Positions 16,525 through 27,605 of a DNA stretch of 64,000 nt are shown here, in pieces. The first letter of the stretch is position 1; every line of letters starts with the position of its first letter. The DNA comes from Croceibacterium aestuarii (GTDB lineage: Bacteria > Pseudomonadota > Alphaproteobacteria > Sphingomonadales > Sphingomonadaceae). The translations under genes were made by a program, and so were the position numbers. Where the stretch lies: assembly GCF_030657335.1 (NCBI RefSeq), contig NZ_CP131039.1, positions 682,001-746,000 of the forward strand, written 5' to 3'. The notes beneath the pieces were generated by a model. That model worked only from the letters and a program-made list of their open reading frames with translations. It searched no databases and was not told the DNA's origin.

Positions 16525-18327
16525 CTACCCTTTGTAGAGCGCATCGAGCCGGGACTGATACTTCTCGCGGATCGGCGCCCGCCTGATCTTCATGCTCGGG
16601 GTGAGCATGTGGTTTTCGATGCTGAAGCCCTCGTCGGCGAAGGCAAACTGGCGGATCTTTTCGAGCACCGACAGGTCCAGGTTCACCCGGTCGATTGCGT
16701 GCCGCATCGCCGCGCGGAAGGCGGGAAGCTCCTGCAGCGCGGCCATATCGAACTTCTCGCCGTTGGCCTGAGCCCATTCACAGGCCCAGTCGGAATCCGG
16801 CACGACCAGCGCGACGATGTAAGGACGCTTGTCGCCGCTGACCATCGCCTGGGCAATCTCCGGCTGCAGGGTGAGCATCGATTCGAGGCGCTGCGGGGCT
16901 ATGTTGTCGCCCTTGTCGTTGACGATGATGTCTTTCTTGCGGTCGGTGATGACGATCCGCCCCTTGTCGTCGAGGTGGCCGATGTCGCCCGTGTGCAGCC
17001 AGCCGTCGACGACGGTCTTTGCGGTGGCTTCGGGATCGCGCCAGTAGCCCAGCATCACGCATTCGCCGCGGGCGAGGATCTCGCCGTCTTCGGCGATCCG
17101 CACCTCGACCCCGCGCACCGGGGGGCCCACGGTGGACAGGTCGACGCCCACAGACGGGCGGTTGACGCTGATCAGCGGCGCGCTTTCGGTCTGGCCGTAG
17201 CCCTGCAGGGTGACCAGGCCCATCGCCTCGAAAAAGGTGCCGATTTCCGGGTTGAGCGGCGCGCCGCCGGAGACCAGCGCCTTGATTCGGCCCCCGAAGC
17301 GTTCCTGAACCTTCGGGGCGATGGTGTGCGCAAGCACCTGCTCGACCGGCCAGTCGAACAAGGACCGTTTTCCGCTGGCCCGCCGTTCGGAGAGCGTCAG
17401 TGCGCGGTCGAGCAGGAAATTCGCCACCTTGCCTTGTTTCTCGACCGCTTTGACCATGCGCCCGCGAATCAGTTCGAAGAGCCGCGGAACGACCACCATG
17501 ATGGTGGGCCTGGCTTCCTCGAGATTGGCCGCGAGCTTGTCGAGGCCCTCTGCGAACCAGATCTCCGCGCCCATCCCGATGGGCAGGTGCAAGCCCGCGG
17601 TGTGTTCGAGCGCGTGAGATAGCGGCAGGAAGGACAGGAACCGTTCCTCGTCCCAGCCGAAATCCTCGGCCAGGACGTGCGCTGCGGCATCGACGTTGTG
17701 GAGGATCGCCCCGTGCGCGAGCATGACGCCCCGCGGCGCTCCGCTGGTGCCGCTGGTATAGATGATGCAGGCCATGTCGCGGCGGCCGATCGCGGCAAGA
17801 CGCGCGTCGACTGCCGCCCTCGCGGCTGCCGCGTCCCCGGTTACGAGGTCAGCCCATTGGTGACACTCGAACGCTCCGCGCTGCCCAGTGGTCAGCGCCT
17901 CGACACCCACGATGTGCTGTCCCAGGCCGGTCTGGATCATCGCCTTGATGAGCGGCGCGCCGAGTTTCTGGGTCGAGACGATGGCAGCGCGCGCGCCCGA
18001 GTTTTCGAGAATATGCTCGTGATCGCGCTGGGTATTCGTGGTGTAGGCCGGCGTCGTGACGCAGCCGGCGGCCATGATGGCGAGATCGGCAATGGCCCAT
18101 TCGGGGCTGTTTTCCGCCACCAGCATGACTCGGTCGCCGCTCGCCAGCCCCATGGCGCGCAGCGCTTCGGCGAGCACGCAGACCTGGTCCGCAGCCTCGC
18201 GCCAGTTCGTCGCCTGCCAGACGCGGTCGCGCTTGGCGACGAGGAAGGGCTTGTCGCCGAGTTCGTCGGCGCGCTGCAGGAACAGCGCGACGAGGTTCTG
18301 CGCGGCGTCGAAATCGCTCAACTGCAC
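16525..18327 (-). CDS. Long-chain acyl-CoA synthetase (AMP-forming)
   Basis: A protein of 600 residues of the adenylate-forming superfamily, closest to the FAA1/COG1022 long-chain group. The AMP-binding P-loop is IIYTSGTSGAPRGVML. The adenine motif is LQGYGQTESAP. DGWLHTGDIG precedes the hinge, and TDRKKDIIV plus the later MLTPSMKIRR lie in the C-terminal lid. It should activate fatty acids to acyl-CoA through an acyl-AMP for beta-oxidation or lipid synthesis. It stands alone on the minus strand. Confidence 0.93.
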   Translation of the reverse strand: MQLSDFDAAQNLVALFLQRADELGDKPFLVAKRDRVWQATNWREAADQVCVLAEALRAMGLASGDRVMLVAENSPEWAIADLAIMAAGCVTTPAYTTNTQRDHEHILENSGARAAIVSTQKLGAPLIKAMIQTGLGQHIVGVEALTTGQRGAFECHQWADLVTGDAAAARAAVDARLAAIGRRDMACIIYTSGTSGAPRGVMLAHGAILHNVDAAAHVLAEDFGWDEERFLSFLPLSHALEHTAGLHLPIGMGAEIWFAEGLDKLAANLEEARPTIMVVVPRLFELIRGRMVKAVEKQGKVANFLLDRALTLSERRASGKRSLFDWPVEQVLAHTIAPKVQERFGGRIKALVSGGAPLNPEIGTFFEAMGLVTLQGYGQTESAPLISVNRPSVGVDLSTVGPPVRGVEVRIAEDGEILARGECVMLGYWRDPEATAKTVVDGWLHTGDIGHLDDKGRIVITDRKKDIIVNDKGDNIAPQRLESMLTLQPEIAQAMVSGDKRPYIVALVVPDSDWACEWAQANGEKFDMAALQELPAFRAAMRHAIDRVNLDLSVLEKIRQFAFADEGFSIENHMLTPSMKIRRAPIREKYQSRLDALYKG

Positions 18328-18410
18328 GATGCGTGCATCTCCACCCTGGCGCCGGTTTGCCCGGCTCGTTCCCCGCCGCTGGCTTAGGGCCGGCGGTGTT
18401 GTCGGGCAAG

Positions 18411-20162
18411 CTACTCGCTGACCGCAACGCCGTCGCTGCGTGGATCGGCCGCGCCGACCCAGCCGTGTGCGGTATGAATCGCGCCGTTGGCCTTGAGAGG
18501 CAGCGCGCGCGCGGCGACCTGGTCATGGCCGAGCGCCTTCAGTTCGGGGATGAGCGATTCGAGCCAGCTGCCCTGTTCGACCGCGATGGCGTCGCCGGGG
18601 CTGAACAGCACCGGGAGGGCGATGGCTTGGTCGAGCGGAAGGCCGAAGTCGATCACCCCGATCAGCACCCGCGCGACCTGCACGGGAATTGTCGCGCCGC
18701 CCGCCGCGCCGACACTCATGTACAGCGATCCGTCGGGCGCATAGACCAGCGTTGGCGCCATCGACGAGCGCGGGCGTTTGCCGCCCTCGACGCGGTTGGC
18801 GACCGGGGTGCCGTCTTTTTCCGGCACGAAGCTGAAGTCGGTGAGCTCGTTGTTGAGGTAATAGCCGCCGACCATGATGCCCGATCCGAACGATCCCTCG
18901 ACCGTCGAGGTCCAGCTGGTCGCGTCGCCCCACTTATCGACGGTCACGAAGTGCGAGGTGCCGTGCTCTTCGGGCTCGTCGCCGTCAGCCAGCGCCAGCG
19001 AGGCGCCGGGCGGGGAGCCGGCAACCGCCGCCGGCAAGGTGGTGTCGGGCGAAATCAGCGCGCCGCGCGCCTTGAGATAATCGGCATCTACCAGTCCGGC
19101 GACCGGTACCGACACATAGTCTGTGTCGCCCAGATAGAGTTCCCGGTCGGCGTAGGCGAGGCGCTGCGATTCGGCGAAGAGGTGCCAGAACCTGGGCGAC
19201 TTGGGCCCCAGCGCGTGGAGGTCGAAGCGCTCGAGCTGCTTGAGGATGGCGAAAACGGTCGTCGCGCCCGACGAGGGCGGTCCCATCCCGCAGATGCGAT
19301 AGCCACGGTAATCGCCGCAGACATCGGGGCGCGACTTGGCGTGGTAGCCGGCGAGATCCTGCACGGTGAGCGCGCCCTTGCGCGGGGTCTCGGCGTCAAC
19401 TTCGGCGGCGATCTTGGCGGCGTTGGCTCCCGAGTAGAACCAGTCGGCCCCGTTCTTGGCGATCGCTTCCAGAGTATCGCCGAGTACCGGGTTGCGCAGG
19501 CGCGTCCCGACCGGAGCGGCCTTGCCGTCGGCGCCATAATAGAGCGCGAGGCCTTCCGGCTGATGCGCGGCGCGGTTTTTCGCGCGTTCGAGGAACTCGT
19601 GGCCGCGCTCGGTCAGCGTCCAGCCGTTCCGGGCGAGCGCGATGGCCGGTTCGAACAGCTCGGCCCACGGCAGTTTGCCATAGCGGCGGTGCGCTTCCTC
19701 GGCGAGACGCAGATTGCCCGGCACACCCACGCTGCGACCCGAGATCACCGCCTCCATGAAGCCGAGCGGCTTGCCGCTTGCGCCAAGGAACCACTGCCCG
19801 TCGGCCCCCGCCGGGGCGGTCTCGCGCCCGTCGAGCGTTTCGACTGTGCCCGCCGGGGTGCCGCGCAGAAAGAAGCCGCCGCCGCCGATGCCAGAGCTTT
19901 GCGGTTCGACGACGTTCAGCGCGAGCATGACGGCAATCGCCGCATCGGTCGCGCTGCCGCCGCGGCGGAGCATTTCCGCCCCGGCTTCGGCGGCGCGGGG
20001 ATCGGCTGCGGAGACGAGGCCCGTCCCGAGCGAAGCCGAAGGGCCGTGCGCGCTCGCTGTGGCCGCCGGCCTGGCGGCGACCTCGGCAGGAGAGGAGAGC
20101 GTGGCGCAGCCCTGCAGCAGCAGGAGCGGCGCGGCGAGATAGGATAGGCGAAGCTGCAACAT
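18411..20162 (-). CDS. ggt: Gamma-glutamyltransferase (lipoprotein form)
   Basis: A protein of 583 residues. The N-terminus ends in the lipobox LLQGC, so the mature form is probably anchored to a membrane in the periplasm. The precursor cleaves itself before the nucleophilic Thr402 in EEHGTSHFVTVD. GMGPPSSGATT and the large subunit stretch VVEPQSSGIGGGGFFL are family blocks. It hydrolyses glutathione and transfers the gamma-glutamyl group. The ATG at 20162 is chosen because the signal peptide starts there. It follows pyrD by 10 bases and is probably co-transcribed. Confidence 0.93.
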   Translation of the reverse strand: MLQLRLSYLAAPLLLLQGCATLSSPAEVAARPAATASAHGPSASLGTGLVSAADPRAAEAGAEMLRRGGSATDAAIAVMLALNVVEPQSSGIGGGGFFLRGTPAGTVETLDGRETAPAGADGQWFLGASGKPLGFMEAVISGRSVGVPGNLRLAEEAHRRYGKLPWAELFEPAIALARNGWTLTERGHEFLERAKNRAAHQPEGLALYYGADGKAAPVGTRLRNPVLGDTLEAIAKNGADWFYSGANAAKIAAEVDAETPRKGALTVQDLAGYHAKSRPDVCGDYRGYRICGMGPPSSGATTVFAILKQLERFDLHALGPKSPRFWHLFAESQRLAYADRELYLGDTDYVSVPVAGLVDADYLKARGALISPDTTLPAAVAGSPPGASLALADGDEPEEHGTSHFVTVDKWGDATSWTSTVEGSFGSGIMVGGYYLNNELTDFSFVPEKDGTPVANRVEGGKRPRSSMAPTLVYAPDGSLYMSVGAAGGATIPVQVARVLIGVIDFGLPLDQAIALPVLFSPGDAIAVEQGSWLESLIPELKALGHDQVAARALPLKANGAIHTAHGWVGAADPRSDGVAVSE

Positions 20163-20172
20163 TGTCGCCCGG

Positions 20173-21207
20173 CTATTCGCTTCCGACCGCCTCCGCAAGC
20201 GAGGCGAAACCATCGCGGCGCATCAGCCCTTCAAGCCCGCGCACGATCCGGCGGGCAATTCCCGGTCCTTCGTAGACCATCGCGCTGTACAGCTGCACCA
20301 GGCTCGCCCCGGCGCGGATCCGCGCCCAGGCGTCCTCGGGACTGGCGATTCCGCCGACGCCGACGAGCGGCAGCGCGCCGCCGCTCGCGCGGCGAAACTG
20401 CCGAAGCGCCTCGAGCGCGAGCGGCTTCAAGGGAGCGCCCGACAAGCCGCCGGCTTCGCCCGCGTGGCGCGACTTGAGCGGCGGGCGCGATACGGTCGTG
20501 TTCGAGACGATGATCGCGCCGACGCCATGGTCGATGGCGGCGCGGGTAATGCGTTCGGGATCGCCCTCGGCGAGATCGGGCGCGACCTTCAGGAAGACCG
20601 GCTTCTTGGCGCCGGCCTGCATCACCTCGGCAAGCAACTCGTCGAGTGCCCCCTCGTCTTGCAGGCCGCGCAGGCCCGGCGTGTTCGGCGAGCTGATATT
20701 GATGGTCAGAAAATCCGCGACAGGCGCCATCGTCCGGACGCCCTTGACGTAATCGGCGATGCGGTCGGGGCTGTCCTTGTTCGCACCGACATTGACCCCG
20801 ACGATCCCGCGCGTGCGATAGCGCTTCTCGAGCCGGCCCAGCGCCGCTTCCTGTCCGGCATTGTTGAACCCCATCCGGTTGATCACCGCCCGGTCCTCGA
20901 CCAGCCGGAACAGCCGCGGCGCGGGGTTGCCCTTCTGCGGCAGCGGCGTGAGGGTGCCGACTTCGACGAAGCTGAAACCCATGGCGAGCGAGGGCCCGAA
21001 CACCTCGGCATCCTTGTCGAAACCCGCCGCCAGGCCGACCGGGTTGGGGAAACGGAGCCCGCCGATCACCGTCTCCAGTTCCGGCGTCGATCGCGGCTCG
21101 GGAGTGAACGCGGTGCCTGTCCCGAGGCGCAGCAGGTCGATCGTGAGGCGATGCGCCCGTTCGGCGTCGAGCATGAACAGCGCGGGACGGAGCATCCGGT
21201 AGAGCAT
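20173..21207 (-). CDS. pyrD: Dihydroorotate dehydrogenase (quinone, class 2)
   Basis: A protein of 344 residues, the class 2 length. The N-terminal amphipathic helix (RPALFMLDAERAHRLTIDLL) is the membrane and quinone-binding part. FMN contacts lie in GLAAGFDKDAE, LTINISSPNTPGLR and VGVGGIASPEDA. VGTLTPLPQKGNP is also a class 2 block. It oxidises dihydroorotate to orotate in pyrimidine synthesis and passes electrons to ubiquinone. The ATG at 21207 matches the helix; longer frames are not conserved-looking. Confidence 0.95.
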   Translation of the reverse strand: MLYRMLRPALFMLDAERAHRLTIDLLRLGTGTAFTPEPRSTPELETVIGGLRFPNPVGLAAGFDKDAEVFGPSLAMGFSFVEVGTLTPLPQKGNPAPRLFRLVEDRAVINRMGFNNAGQEAALGRLEKRYRTRGIVGVNVGANKDSPDRIADYVKGVRTMAPVADFLTINISSPNTPGLRGLQDEGALDELLAEVMQAGAKKPVFLKVAPDLAEGDPERITRAAIDHGVGAIIVSNTTVSRPPLKSRHAGEAGGLSGAPLKPLALEALRQFRRASGGALPLVGVGGIASPEDAWARIRAGASLVQLYSAMVYEGPGIARRIVRGLEGLMRRDGFASLAEAVGSE

Positions 21208-21543
21208 CGCGGCGCTATGGCAGCGCGTCTTTGCCGTGTCGATTGGCAACAGGGTTGTGGCATTCGTCGCTGCGGCGACCGAAAACATCGCCGATTCGCA
21301 CGAAGTTGTCGCTTTTATACAAGGCGCGGGCGCGCGCCTCGCCTATCGAACGCATGCGACCCGAAGGGCTCGGCCCGTCTCGGCTGCCGGGTTCTCGACT
21401 GCGAAGGGCGGCTCCTGTGTGGGCCGCCCTCTTTTTTGTATTCTCTGCAAACGACTCGCAACAACCGGTTTTTGATTGCAACCCGCGCATCCCTTCTTAG
21501 GTGAACCGGAGCAATTCGTTCCGATTTAAGCGAGGGACCGCAG
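21208..21543 (+). promoter_or_regulatory. Upstream region of pyrD and suf with an orphan terminator
   Basis: A 336-base gap between the divergent pyrD and suf regulator genes. The left part should hold the pyrD promoter. A TATACA-like element lies at 21316-21321 on the plus strand. A strong terminator follows at 21403-21437. The remaining 106 bases before the suf regulator are AT-richer and should hold its promoter. No convincing ORF is present. Confidence 0.5.
21403..21437 (+). terminator. Orphan intrinsic terminator upstream of the suf operon
   Basis: Arms AGGGCGGC and GCCGCCCT enclose a loop of about 10 bases and are followed by CTTTTTTG on the plus strand. No plus-strand gene lies upstream for several kilobases. 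It must therefore end a small RNA or act in the suf leader. The opposite strand has no T-run. Confidence 0.75.
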
Positions 21544-21953
21544 GTGCGCCTGTCCAGCATGGCCGATTATGCCGTCGTCACGATGAGCGCCGCCGCGCGC
21601 CATTGCGGCGGCGTGCGTACGTCGGCGACCGAGTTGGCGAGCGAGACCGGCCTTCCGCTGCCGACCGTACAGAAGGTCGTCAGCCTGCTCTCGAAGGCCG
21701 GATTGCTGCGCGGCTCGCGCGGGGCCGGCGGCGGGCTGCAGCTGGCGCGTCCGGCCGCGGCGATCAGCCTCGCCGACATCGTCGAGGCGGTCGAGGGTCC
21801 GATCGCGCTTACCTCCTGCGTCGAGGCAGGCAAGCACGATTGCGCGCTCGAGGGCAATTGCAACGTCCAGCCCCACTGGGGGCTGGTCAACAAGACAATG
21901 CGCGGCGCGCTGGCGGGGATTCCGCTGACGCAGCTCGCGGCAAGGGAACCGGC

Positions 21954-21957
<4 letters not shown>
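21544..21957 (+). CDS. Rrf2-family regulator of Fe-S assembly
   Basis: A protein of 137 residues from the GTG at 21544 (GAGGGACC upstream). The N-terminal winged helix begins [15 protein letters not shown] and has [20 protein letters not shown] as recognition part. Cys residues at about 98, 104 and 110 ([16 protein letters not shown]) are spaced as in IscR-type cluster ligands. It probably senses Fe-S status and controls the suf genes that follow; its stop overlaps the sufB start (ATGA). Autoregulation is expected from the family, not seen directly. Confidence 0.9.
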
Positions 21958-23446
<1,489 letters not shown>

Positions 23447-23450
<4 letters not shown>

Positions 23451-23701
23451 GCATCGCCGTTAGAACCTCTTGGGGGCAGACGGCTCTCATGCTTGCTCCA
23501 ACAGCATTGTTGGTCCTTCTCGCGATGTGGGATCGAGACGTGATCTTCTTGATCCCCCTGACGTTTATCGCCTCGGCATTTATCGGCGGGCTGTCGGCAG
23601 CAGGCGATTCAAGTCGCCAATGGGGCCTCCACGGCCTGATCGCCGGAGTTGTCGCTCTGGCGGCGTCGATATTCGCTATTTTCAGGATGGCCGACTGGTG
23701 A
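23447..23701 (+). CDS. Small membrane protein inserted in the suf operon
   Basis: A protein of 84 residues from the GTG at 23447, which overlaps the sufB stop by four bases. Three hydrophobic segments are visible at about residues 13-28 ([14 protein letters not shown]), 31-48 ([16 protein letters not shown]) and 62-80 ([17 protein letters not shown]). No family is recognised. Codon use is less GC-biased than sufB or sufC, which hints at a later arrival. Its own stop overlaps the next GTG, so the operon remains tightly coupled. Confidence 0.6.
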
Positions 23702-24216
23702 CCGCCCGCAAGAAACTCTCTCTCGGCAATGTCGCCACCCGCTCGGAAGAGCGTGAGGCGGCCGATGCAACGAAGGCTTGGAACATCTCGCCCGCGCGCG
23801 CCGCGCAGCTCAAGCAGGATGCACGCGACATGCGGCGCAATCCGACCGAGGCGCAGAAGGTGCTGTGGCAGCGGCTGAGCGACAAGCAGATCGGCTACAC
23901 CTTCAACCGCGAAGTGGTGATGGGGAGCGCGATCGTCGATTTCGCCTGCAAGACCCGCTGGCTGGTGGTCGAGACCGGCGGCAAGGGCGACGCGTCCCAG
24001 GCCGCCATCGCCGCTTTGAGCGACCGCAAGCTGACCGACGTCGGTGTCCGGGTGATGCGCTTCAGCGACGACGAGATCCTGACGGATACCGATCGCGTGG
24101 TCGGCGCAATCAAGGCTGAACTGGAAAAGCCCTTCGAGCGTCCGCAGCTCGCCGGCTCGGCCAAGCCCAAGCCCGAGCGCGAGCGCGAGCAGCGCTTCCA
24201 CCGGAGCCGGTACTGA
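23698..24216 (+). CDS. DUF559 (Vsr-like) endonuclease-domain protein
   Basis: A protein of 172 residues from the GTG at 23698. The DUF559 domain spans about residues 40-140: ARDMRRNPTEAQKVLWQRL, then the PD-(D/E)xK-like core IVDFACKTRWLVVETGG and VRVMRFSDDEIL. In the family the core usually reads E-V-D-G-G, so the ETGG here is slightly unusual. Members resemble very-short-patch repair nucleases but most have no assigned function. The tail after residue 145 is basic and rich in Pro and Arg. It lies between sufB and sufC. Confidence 0.82.
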   Translation: MTARKKLSLGNVATRSEEREAADATKAWNISPARAAQLKQDARDMRRNPTEAQKVLWQRLSDKQIGYTFNREVVMGSAIVDFACKTRWLVVETGGKGDASQAAIAALSDRKLTDVGVRVMRFSDDEILTDTDRVVGAIKAELEKPFERPQLAGSAKPKPEREREQRFHRSRY

Positions 24217-24237
24217 TGCGCCGCGCCTCTCATTCCC

Positions 24238-24332
24238 TTCGTCATGCTGAACTCGTTTCAGCATCCATCCCTCGGTCCGCAATGCGGGTGCAGGTGGAGA
24301 AATGGACCCTGAAACGAGTTCAGGGTGACGGC
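24238..24332. repeat. Intergenic palindromic repeat (sphingomonad class)
   Basis: An imperfect inverted repeat lies between the DUF559 gene and sufC. The arm at 24241-24265 (GTCATGCTGAACTCGTTTCA and on) pairs with the arm at 24305-24329 (ACCCTGAAACGAGTTCAGGG and on). When translated on the minus strand such elements give HPELVSGS and MLKRVQHDE, strings seen in many alphaproteobacterial intergenic repeats. It lies inside the suf transcript and would form a long RNA hairpin. Confidence 0.82.
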
Positions 24333-24355
24333 TCTGCAAAATTCGAGACACCCAC

Positions 24356-25099
<744 letters not shown>

Positions 25100-25104
25100 A
25101 GACG

Positions 25105-25145
25105 CATTGCCCCTCGGATCGCTTTTTCGCGGGAATGACGAAGGT
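25105..25145. repeat. Fragment of a second intergenic repeat
   Basis: The stretch around CTTTTTCGCGGGAATGACG in the sufC-sufD gap resembles one half of another common sphingomonad intergenic repeat; its minus-strand translation gives VIPAKKRSEG. The partner arm is missing, so this is probably a remnant. Confidence 0.35.
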
Positions 25146-25157
25146 GGAGAAGGAGGC

Positions 25158-25913
25158 GTGACAGAACTTGCGACTCTTCCGAGCACCCGCGACGAGGACT
25201 GGCGCTACGCCGATGCCGAGGCGCTGGCGTCGCTGACGCCGGCCGACCTCGACGTCTGGCATGACGTTACCCTCGCGCCGGGCGAGACGCGCTCGAAGGA
25301 CCTGGTGCTCGACGACGCGCATCCCGGCATTCACCGCGTCCGCCTGACCGTGGGCGAGGGCGCGCGGGCGGAGATTTTCGCGATTGCTTCGGCAGCGGCC
25401 TACACCCGGCTCGAAATCGAGGTCCGACTGGCAAGGGGCGCGCACTTCCAGTTCGGCGGCGTGACCATCGGCGGCGGGGACGACACCCGCGAATTCGTCA
25501 CCCGCGTCACCCATGCCGAGCCCGAGGCGACCAGTCAGCAGGTCGTGCGCGCGGTCCATTGGGGCACCGCAACCGGCAATTTCCTCGGCCGCATCGAGGT
25601 TGCCCGCGATGCGCAGAAGACCGACGCGGTGCAGGACTTCAAGGGCCTGATCCTCGAAAAGGGCGCGAGCACCAACGCCAAGCCCGAACTCGAAATCTTC
25701 GCCGACGACGTCAAGTGCGCCCACGGCGCGGCGATCGGCCAGATGGACGATGCCGCGGCGTTCTACATGGCGGCGCGCGGGCTGCCGCCCGAAGCGGCCA
25801 GGAAGCTGCTGGTGCGCGCCTTCATCGCCGACGCTTTCGCCGCTCATTCCGATGAAGAAGCGCAGGAATCCCTGCTCGAATCCGCGCTTGCGACGCTGGG
25901 AGACGCGGTGTGA
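25158..25913 (+). CDS. sufD: Fe-S assembly protein SufD
   Basis: A protein of 251 residues from the GTG at 25158, chosen because AAGGTGGAGAAGGAGG lies before it. It is the short form of SufD found in sphingomonads (E. coli SufD has about 423). The N-terminal TRDEDWRYADAEAL and the C-terminal SufBD block (HWGTATGNFLGRIEVARDA, TNAKPELEIFADDVKCAHGA) are clear; the His in CAHGA is the conserved one at the SufB interface. Its stop overlaps the sufS start (GTGTGA). Confidence 0.93.
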   Translation: MTELATLPSTRDEDWRYADAEALASLTPADLDVWHDVTLAPGETRSKDLVLDDAHPGIHRVRLTVGEGARAEIFAIASAAAYTRLEIEVRLARGAHFQFGGVTIGGGDDTREFVTRVTHAEPEATSQQVVRAVHWGTATGNFLGRIEVARDAQKTDAVQDFKGLILEKGASTNAKPELEIFADDVKCAHGAAIGQMDDAAAFYMAARGLPPEAARKLLVRAFIADAFAAHSDEEAQESLLESALATLGDAV

Positions 25914-27097
25914 ACGTCGCCGCGACCATCAGCCGCAAGGCGGACTTCCCCGGCCTCGTGACGCCAGCGGGCAAGCCCTGGCACTACCTCGATTCGGCCG
26001 CCACGGCGCAGAAGCCGCGCGCAGTGATCGATGCCGTCACGAAGGCGCTCGGCGCCAACTACGCGACGGTCCACCGCGGGGTCTATTCGCGCTCGGCCGA
26101 GATGACGCTCGGCTACGAAGCGGCGCGCCGCCGGGTTGCGGAATTCATCGGCGGGAGCGAGGACGAGATCGTCTTCACCCGCGGCGCCACCGAGGCGATC
26201 AACCTGCTGGCCTACAGCTACCCCGACAAGCGCCGCGTACTGCTGAGCGAACTCGAGCACCATTCGAACATCGTTCCCTGGCAGCTCGCCGGCTGGGACA
26301 TCGACGTCTGCCCGCTGACCGAGGACGGGCGGATCGACCTCGATGCCGCCGCCGACATTCTGACGCCGGACCACGCGATGGTCGCCTTCGCGCATGTCTC
26401 GAACGTGCTCGGCTCCGTGCTTGATGCCGGGCGCGCCGCCGAGCTGGCGCATGGCGTGGGCGCCAAATTGCTCCTCGACGGCTGCCAGGCGGTCCCGCGC
26501 CTGCCGGTCGACGTTGCTGCGCTCGATTGCGACTTCTACGCCTTCTCGGCGCACAAGCTCTACGGCCCGACCGGGATCGGTGCGCTGTGGGGCCGCAGCG
26601 AACTGCTGGCCGCAATGCCACCCTGGCAGGGCGGCGGGGCGATGATCGACCGCGTGACCTTCGAGACGACGACTTACGCCCCCGCGCCGCAGCGCTTCGA
26701 GGCCGGGACCCCGGCGATCGTCGAAGCGATCGGTTTTGCCGCCGCCTGCGACTACGTGGCGAACATCGGCCTCGACGCCATTCACGCCCACGAGGCGAAG
26801 CTTGTGGCGATGACCCGCGAGGGGCTCGGACGAATGAACGATGTCGTGCTGTTCGGACCCGACGAAAGTGCAGGTATCGTCAGCTTCGCAATCGACCGAA
26901 TTCATCCGCACGACCTCGGCACGATATTGGACGAAGAGAACGTGGCGATCCGCGCCGGGCATCACTGCGCCCAGCCGCTGATGGACCGGCTCGGCGTGCC
27001 CGCCACCGCCCGCGCCAGCTTCGGCATCTATTCGGACGAGGACGACGTCGCCGCCCTTCTGCGCGGGATTGAAAGGACCAAGAGGATTTTCGGCTGA
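25910..27097 (+). CDS. sufS: Cysteine desulfurase SufS
   Basis: A protein of 395 residues from the GTG at 25910. It is a group II PLP-dependent desulfurase. The PLP lysine lies in FYAFSAHKLYGPTGIG, and the catalytic Cys is in RAGHHCAQPLM. HRGVYSRSAEMTLGYEAAR and TRGATEAINLLA are family blocks. It removes sulfur from cysteine as a persulfide for cluster assembly. No sufE is adjacent. Its last base overlaps the first base of the DUF59 gene. Confidence 0.96.
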   Translation: MNVAATISRKADFPGLVTPAGKPWHYLDSAATAQKPRAVIDAVTKALGANYATVHRGVYSRSAEMTLGYEAARRRVAEFIGGSEDEIVFTRGATEAINLLAYSYPDKRRVLLSELEHHSNIVPWQLAGWDIDVCPLTEDGRIDLDAAADILTPDHAMVAFAHVSNVLGSVLDAGRAAELAHGVGAKLLLDGCQAVPRLPVDVAALDCDFYAFSAHKLYGPTGIGALWGRSELLAAMPPWQGGGAMIDRVTFETTTYAPAPQRFEAGTPAIVEAIGFAAACDYVANIGLDAIHAHEAKLVAMTREGLGRMNDVVLFGPDESAGIVSFAIDRIHPHDLGTILDEENVAIRAGHHCAQPLMDRLGVPATARASFGIYSDEDDVAALLRGIERTKRIFG

Positions 27098-27597
27098 TGA
27101 ACGACGAGAGCAAGAAGGACTACATCGCCGCGCCGCCGCCGAACGAGGTGGTCGCGGCCGTCGAACAGCCCCCGCGTGCGCGGGTCGACGATGCCGTCGA
27201 AGAGAGCGCCGGCGCCAAGCTGGAGCGCAAGAAGGACTACCTCGAAGGATTCCTCGCGCAGAAGCCGGCCGCGGTGTCCGGCGGCGAGCCGGGCGGCGAG
27301 CTCTACGAGGCGATCGTCGCGGCGCTGAAGGAAATCTACGACCCGGAAATCCCGGTCAACATCTACGATCTCGGGCTGATCTACGGCGTCGAGGTGGACG
27401 AGGAGGGCGCAGCGCAGGTCATCATGACGCTGACCACGCCGCATTGCCCGGTGGCCGAATCGATGCCCGGCGAGGTCGAGCTGCGCGTCGGCGCGGTCCC
27501 CGGCGTGCGCGATGCCGAGGTCAGCCTGGTGTGGGATCCGCCGTGGGGGCCCGACAAGATGACCGACGAAGCGCGGCTCGAACTGGGTATGCTATAA
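27097..27597 (+). CDS. SUF-associated DUF59 (MIP18/SufT-like) protein
   Basis: A protein of 166 residues. The N-terminal 65 residues are charged and probably flexible. The DUF59 domain spans about 68-166: EIYDPEIPVNIYDLGLIYGV, then the conserved Cys in TTPHCPVAESMPGEVE, and LVWDPPWGPDKM. Members help carry or mature Fe-S clusters. The position at the end of the suf genes and its one-base overlap with sufS agree with that role. Confidence 0.9.
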   Translation: MNDESKKDYIAAPPPNEVVAAVEQPPRARVDDAVEESAGAKLERKKDYLEGFLAQKPAAVSGGEPGGELYEAIVAALKEIYDPEIPVNIYDLGLIYGVEVDEEGAAQVIMTLTTPHCPVAESMPGEVELRVGAVPGVRDAEVSLVWDPPWGPDKMTDEARLELGML

Positions 27598-27605
27598 GCG
27601 ATTGT

